DNA of 25,015 nt from Casp-actino8 sp040381935 (GTDB lineage: Bacteria; Actinomycetota; Acidimicrobiia; Acidimicrobiales; Ilumatobacteraceae). Numbering within the stretch: the stretch's first letter is position 1; each line of letters begins with the position of its first letter. A program made the translations under genes and the position numbers. Shown piece after piece: positions 23,743 through 25,015 of this stretch. Under the pieces are notes generated by a model. It did not search any database, was not told the origin of the DNA, and saw only the letters and a list, made by a program, of their open reading frames with translations. Where the stretch lies: NCBI GenBank assembly GCA_040381935.1, contig JBEIGJ010000012.1, positions 1 through 25,015 on the forward strand, read 5' to 3'.

Positions 23743-24732
23743 ATGCATCACGTACAGTTCGGCTCGACGGGTCTCAAAGTTTCCCGCCTGTGTTTGGGCA
23801 CCATGACTTTTGGGTACCAAAGTGACGAAGAAACCTCACGGGCCATCATGGACGCAGCAGTCGACGCCGGTATCGACTTCATCGACACCGCCGATGTCTA
23901 TCCCCTTGGTGCCCCACCAGATGTATTCGGTCGAACTGAAGAGATCGTGGGTCGCTGGATACAAGGTCGACGGCAGGAGTTCATCCTGGCTACTAAGTGT
24001 TTCTTCCCTACTGGTCCCAAACCATGGAACGGCGGCAACTCGCGACACAACATCATGCGCGCCGTCGAGGCATCACTACGACGTCTCGGTACGGACTACA
24101 TCGACCTCTACCAAGTGCACTCATGGGACTCAGAAACACCAATCGATGAGACAATGTCGGCGCTCGATGATCTCGTCCATTCAGGCAAGGTGCGCTATCT
24201 CGGCTGTTCGAATTTCCTCGCCTATCAACTGGCGCGATCCATTGGACGCTCCGAAGTCTTGCGAACGGCAAAATTCGCATCAGTGCAGCCGCGCTACAAC
24301 ATGCTCTTTCGGGAAAATGAACGTGAACTCTTGCCACTCTGCCAAGAAGAAGGCATCGCGGTGATTCCTTATAACCCTCTCGCTGGTGGCTTTCTGTCGG
24401 GCAAACATCTCCGAGGCGAACCCACACCCGGTGGACGCTTCACACTTGGGTATGCCGCTGGGCGATATCAAGAGCGTTATTGGCACGACCGAATGTTCGA
24501 CACCGTGGACTCCCTGCGGGACATGGCTATCGAGGCTGGGGTGTCCTTGCCTACTTTGGCTATGCAGTGGGTCTTGGCCAATCCAGTCATCACATCACCC
24601 ATCATCGGCGCCAGTCGACCCGAACAACTGGCCGATGTCGTGGCCGCTGTCGGATCCCCGATCGATGCCGAACTGAAACAACGCATCGACACCCTCACCT
24701 ATGAATATCGATTCGGAGATAATGCCCGCTGA
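23743..24732 (+). CDS. Aldo/keto reductase
   Basis: A 329-residue NAD(P)H-dependent aldo/keto reductase with a TIM-barrel fold. The catalytic tetrad is visible: Asp48 and Tyr53 in FIDTADVYPLG, Lys85 in LATKC, and His126 in DLYQVHSWD. The opening segment LGSTGLKVSRLCLGTMTFG-like sequence, GCSNF near residue 155, and the C-terminal IIGASRPEQL that contacts the cofactor phosphate are typical of the bacterial AKR group close to YajO/oxidoreductase Tas. The ATG at 23743 lies 13 bases after the stop codon of the alkylsulfatase-like gene, so the two form a pair, possibly removing an alcohol or aldehyde formed from a sulfate ester (inference). It converges on the K+ channel gene, with no clear terminator in the 85-bp gap. 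Confidence 0.93.
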   Translation: MHHVQFGSTGLKVSRLCLGTMTFGYQSDEETSRAIMDAAVDAGIDFIDTADVYPLGAPPDVFGRTEEIVGRWIQGRRQEFILATKCFFPTGPKPWNGGNSRHNIMRAVEASLRRLGTDYIDLYQVHSWDSETPIDETMSALDDLVHSGKVRYLGCSNFLAYQLARSIGRSEVLRTAKFASVQPRYNMLFRENERELLPLCQEEGIAVIPYNPLAGGFLSGKHLRGEPTPGGRFTLGYAAGRYQERYWHDRMFDTVDSLRDMAIEAGVSLPTLAMQWVLANPVITSPIIGASRPEQLADVVAAVGSPIDAELKQRIDTLTYEYRFGDNAR

Positions 24733-24817
24733 GGCTGTCAGGGAAAGGTTCGAACAGAAATGGCAGCTGATGTGCACCTCCCACGGAGCCCCCACTCATG
24801 GCGTTTGCCGATGACAG

Positions 24818-25015
24818 CTACTCCCCGCGGCCTACGTTGGACGGACCAACATCAGTGGAAAATGCGGCAGCCAAACGCGCCGTTGCAATGCCAAACATTG
24901 AAATTCCCAGCACCATGCAAAAGATTCCTACAACGCGTCCGATAGTCGTCGTCGGGACGATGTCGCCATAGCCAACAGTGGTAATCGTTGCCGCCGACCA
25001 CCATAAAGCGTCAAA
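24818..25015 (-). CDS. Potassium channel, C-terminal part (runs off right edge)
   Basis: The last 65 codons of a two-helix-type K+ channel. Reading in from the edge, it has the pore helix and selectivity filter ALWWSAATITTVGYGDIVP, with TVGYGD as the K+ signature. The last transmembrane helix follows (GRVVGIFCMVLGISMFGIAT), then a short tail ending in TAG at 24818. Little follows the inner helix, so there is no C-terminal RCK domain. The upstream part, which would show two-helix or six-helix architecture, is outside the window. Confidence 0.9.
   Translation of the reverse strand, partial: FDALWWSAATITTVGYGDIVPTTTIGRVVGIFCMVLGISMFGIATARLAAAFSTDVGPSNVGRGE

Noticed and set aside
24732..24818. 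Terminator between the aldo/keto reductase and the K+ channel gene
   Set aside because: GCTGTCA and TGACAGC copies are present at the two ends, but they are about 75 bases apart and lack a T-tract.

Overview
The window looks like a compact chromosome segment of an actinobacterium (Actinomycetota), possibly Acidimicrobiia; the class is an inference. The support is: moderately high G+C; many GTG starts; several genes whose -10-like element sits directly before the start codon, as in leaderless mRNAs; an actinobacterial type of five-helix Sec/Tat molybdoenzyme; and a 6C-like small RNA with two C-loop hairpins, a family known from actinobacteria. Gene density is very high. No gap exceeds about 210 bp, and no tRNA, rRNA, insertion sequence, phage gene or CRISPR array is visible.

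Layout. 1-1739: start of glutamate synthase gltB (runs off the left edge) and a crotonase-family enzyme. 1828-7183: an envelope block with two polytopic GT-C-like membrane proteins and a membrane O-acyltransferase fused to an SGNH domain, followed by an array of four 17-bp repeats. 7358-11078: a GntR/UTRA regulator divergent from a mitochondrial-type aconitase and a nitroreductase. 11095-12561: a HAD phosphatase-PlsC acyltransferase fusion, with a 6C-like RNA in front of it. 12767-18066: a LysR regulator, an unusual acyl-CoA carboxyltransferase, citrate synthase gltA and the molybdoenzyme. 18059-22265 (minus): the run icd, quinone oxidoreductase, second acyltransferase-SGNH fusion. 22386-24732: an alkylsulfatase-like metallo-beta-lactamase protein and an aldo/keto reductase. 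24818-25015: the C-terminal end of a K+ channel (runs off the right edge).

How the genes fit together. The three steps from acetyl-CoA to 2-oxoglutarate (gltA, acn, icd) all lie within 14 kb, and gltB, which consumes 2-oxoglutarate, lies at the left edge. The best regulatory signal is a 19-bp site in the gntR/acn divergent promoter (8089-8107) that recurs with one mismatch in the icd promoter (22301-22319). In both places it covers the -10 region. This predicts a small regulon in which the GntR protein controls itself, aconitase and isocitrate dehydrogenase. The metabolic genes alternate with envelope-modification genes (two acyltransferase-SGNH fusions, two GT-C-like proteins, PlsC), whose acceptors cannot be read from sequence.
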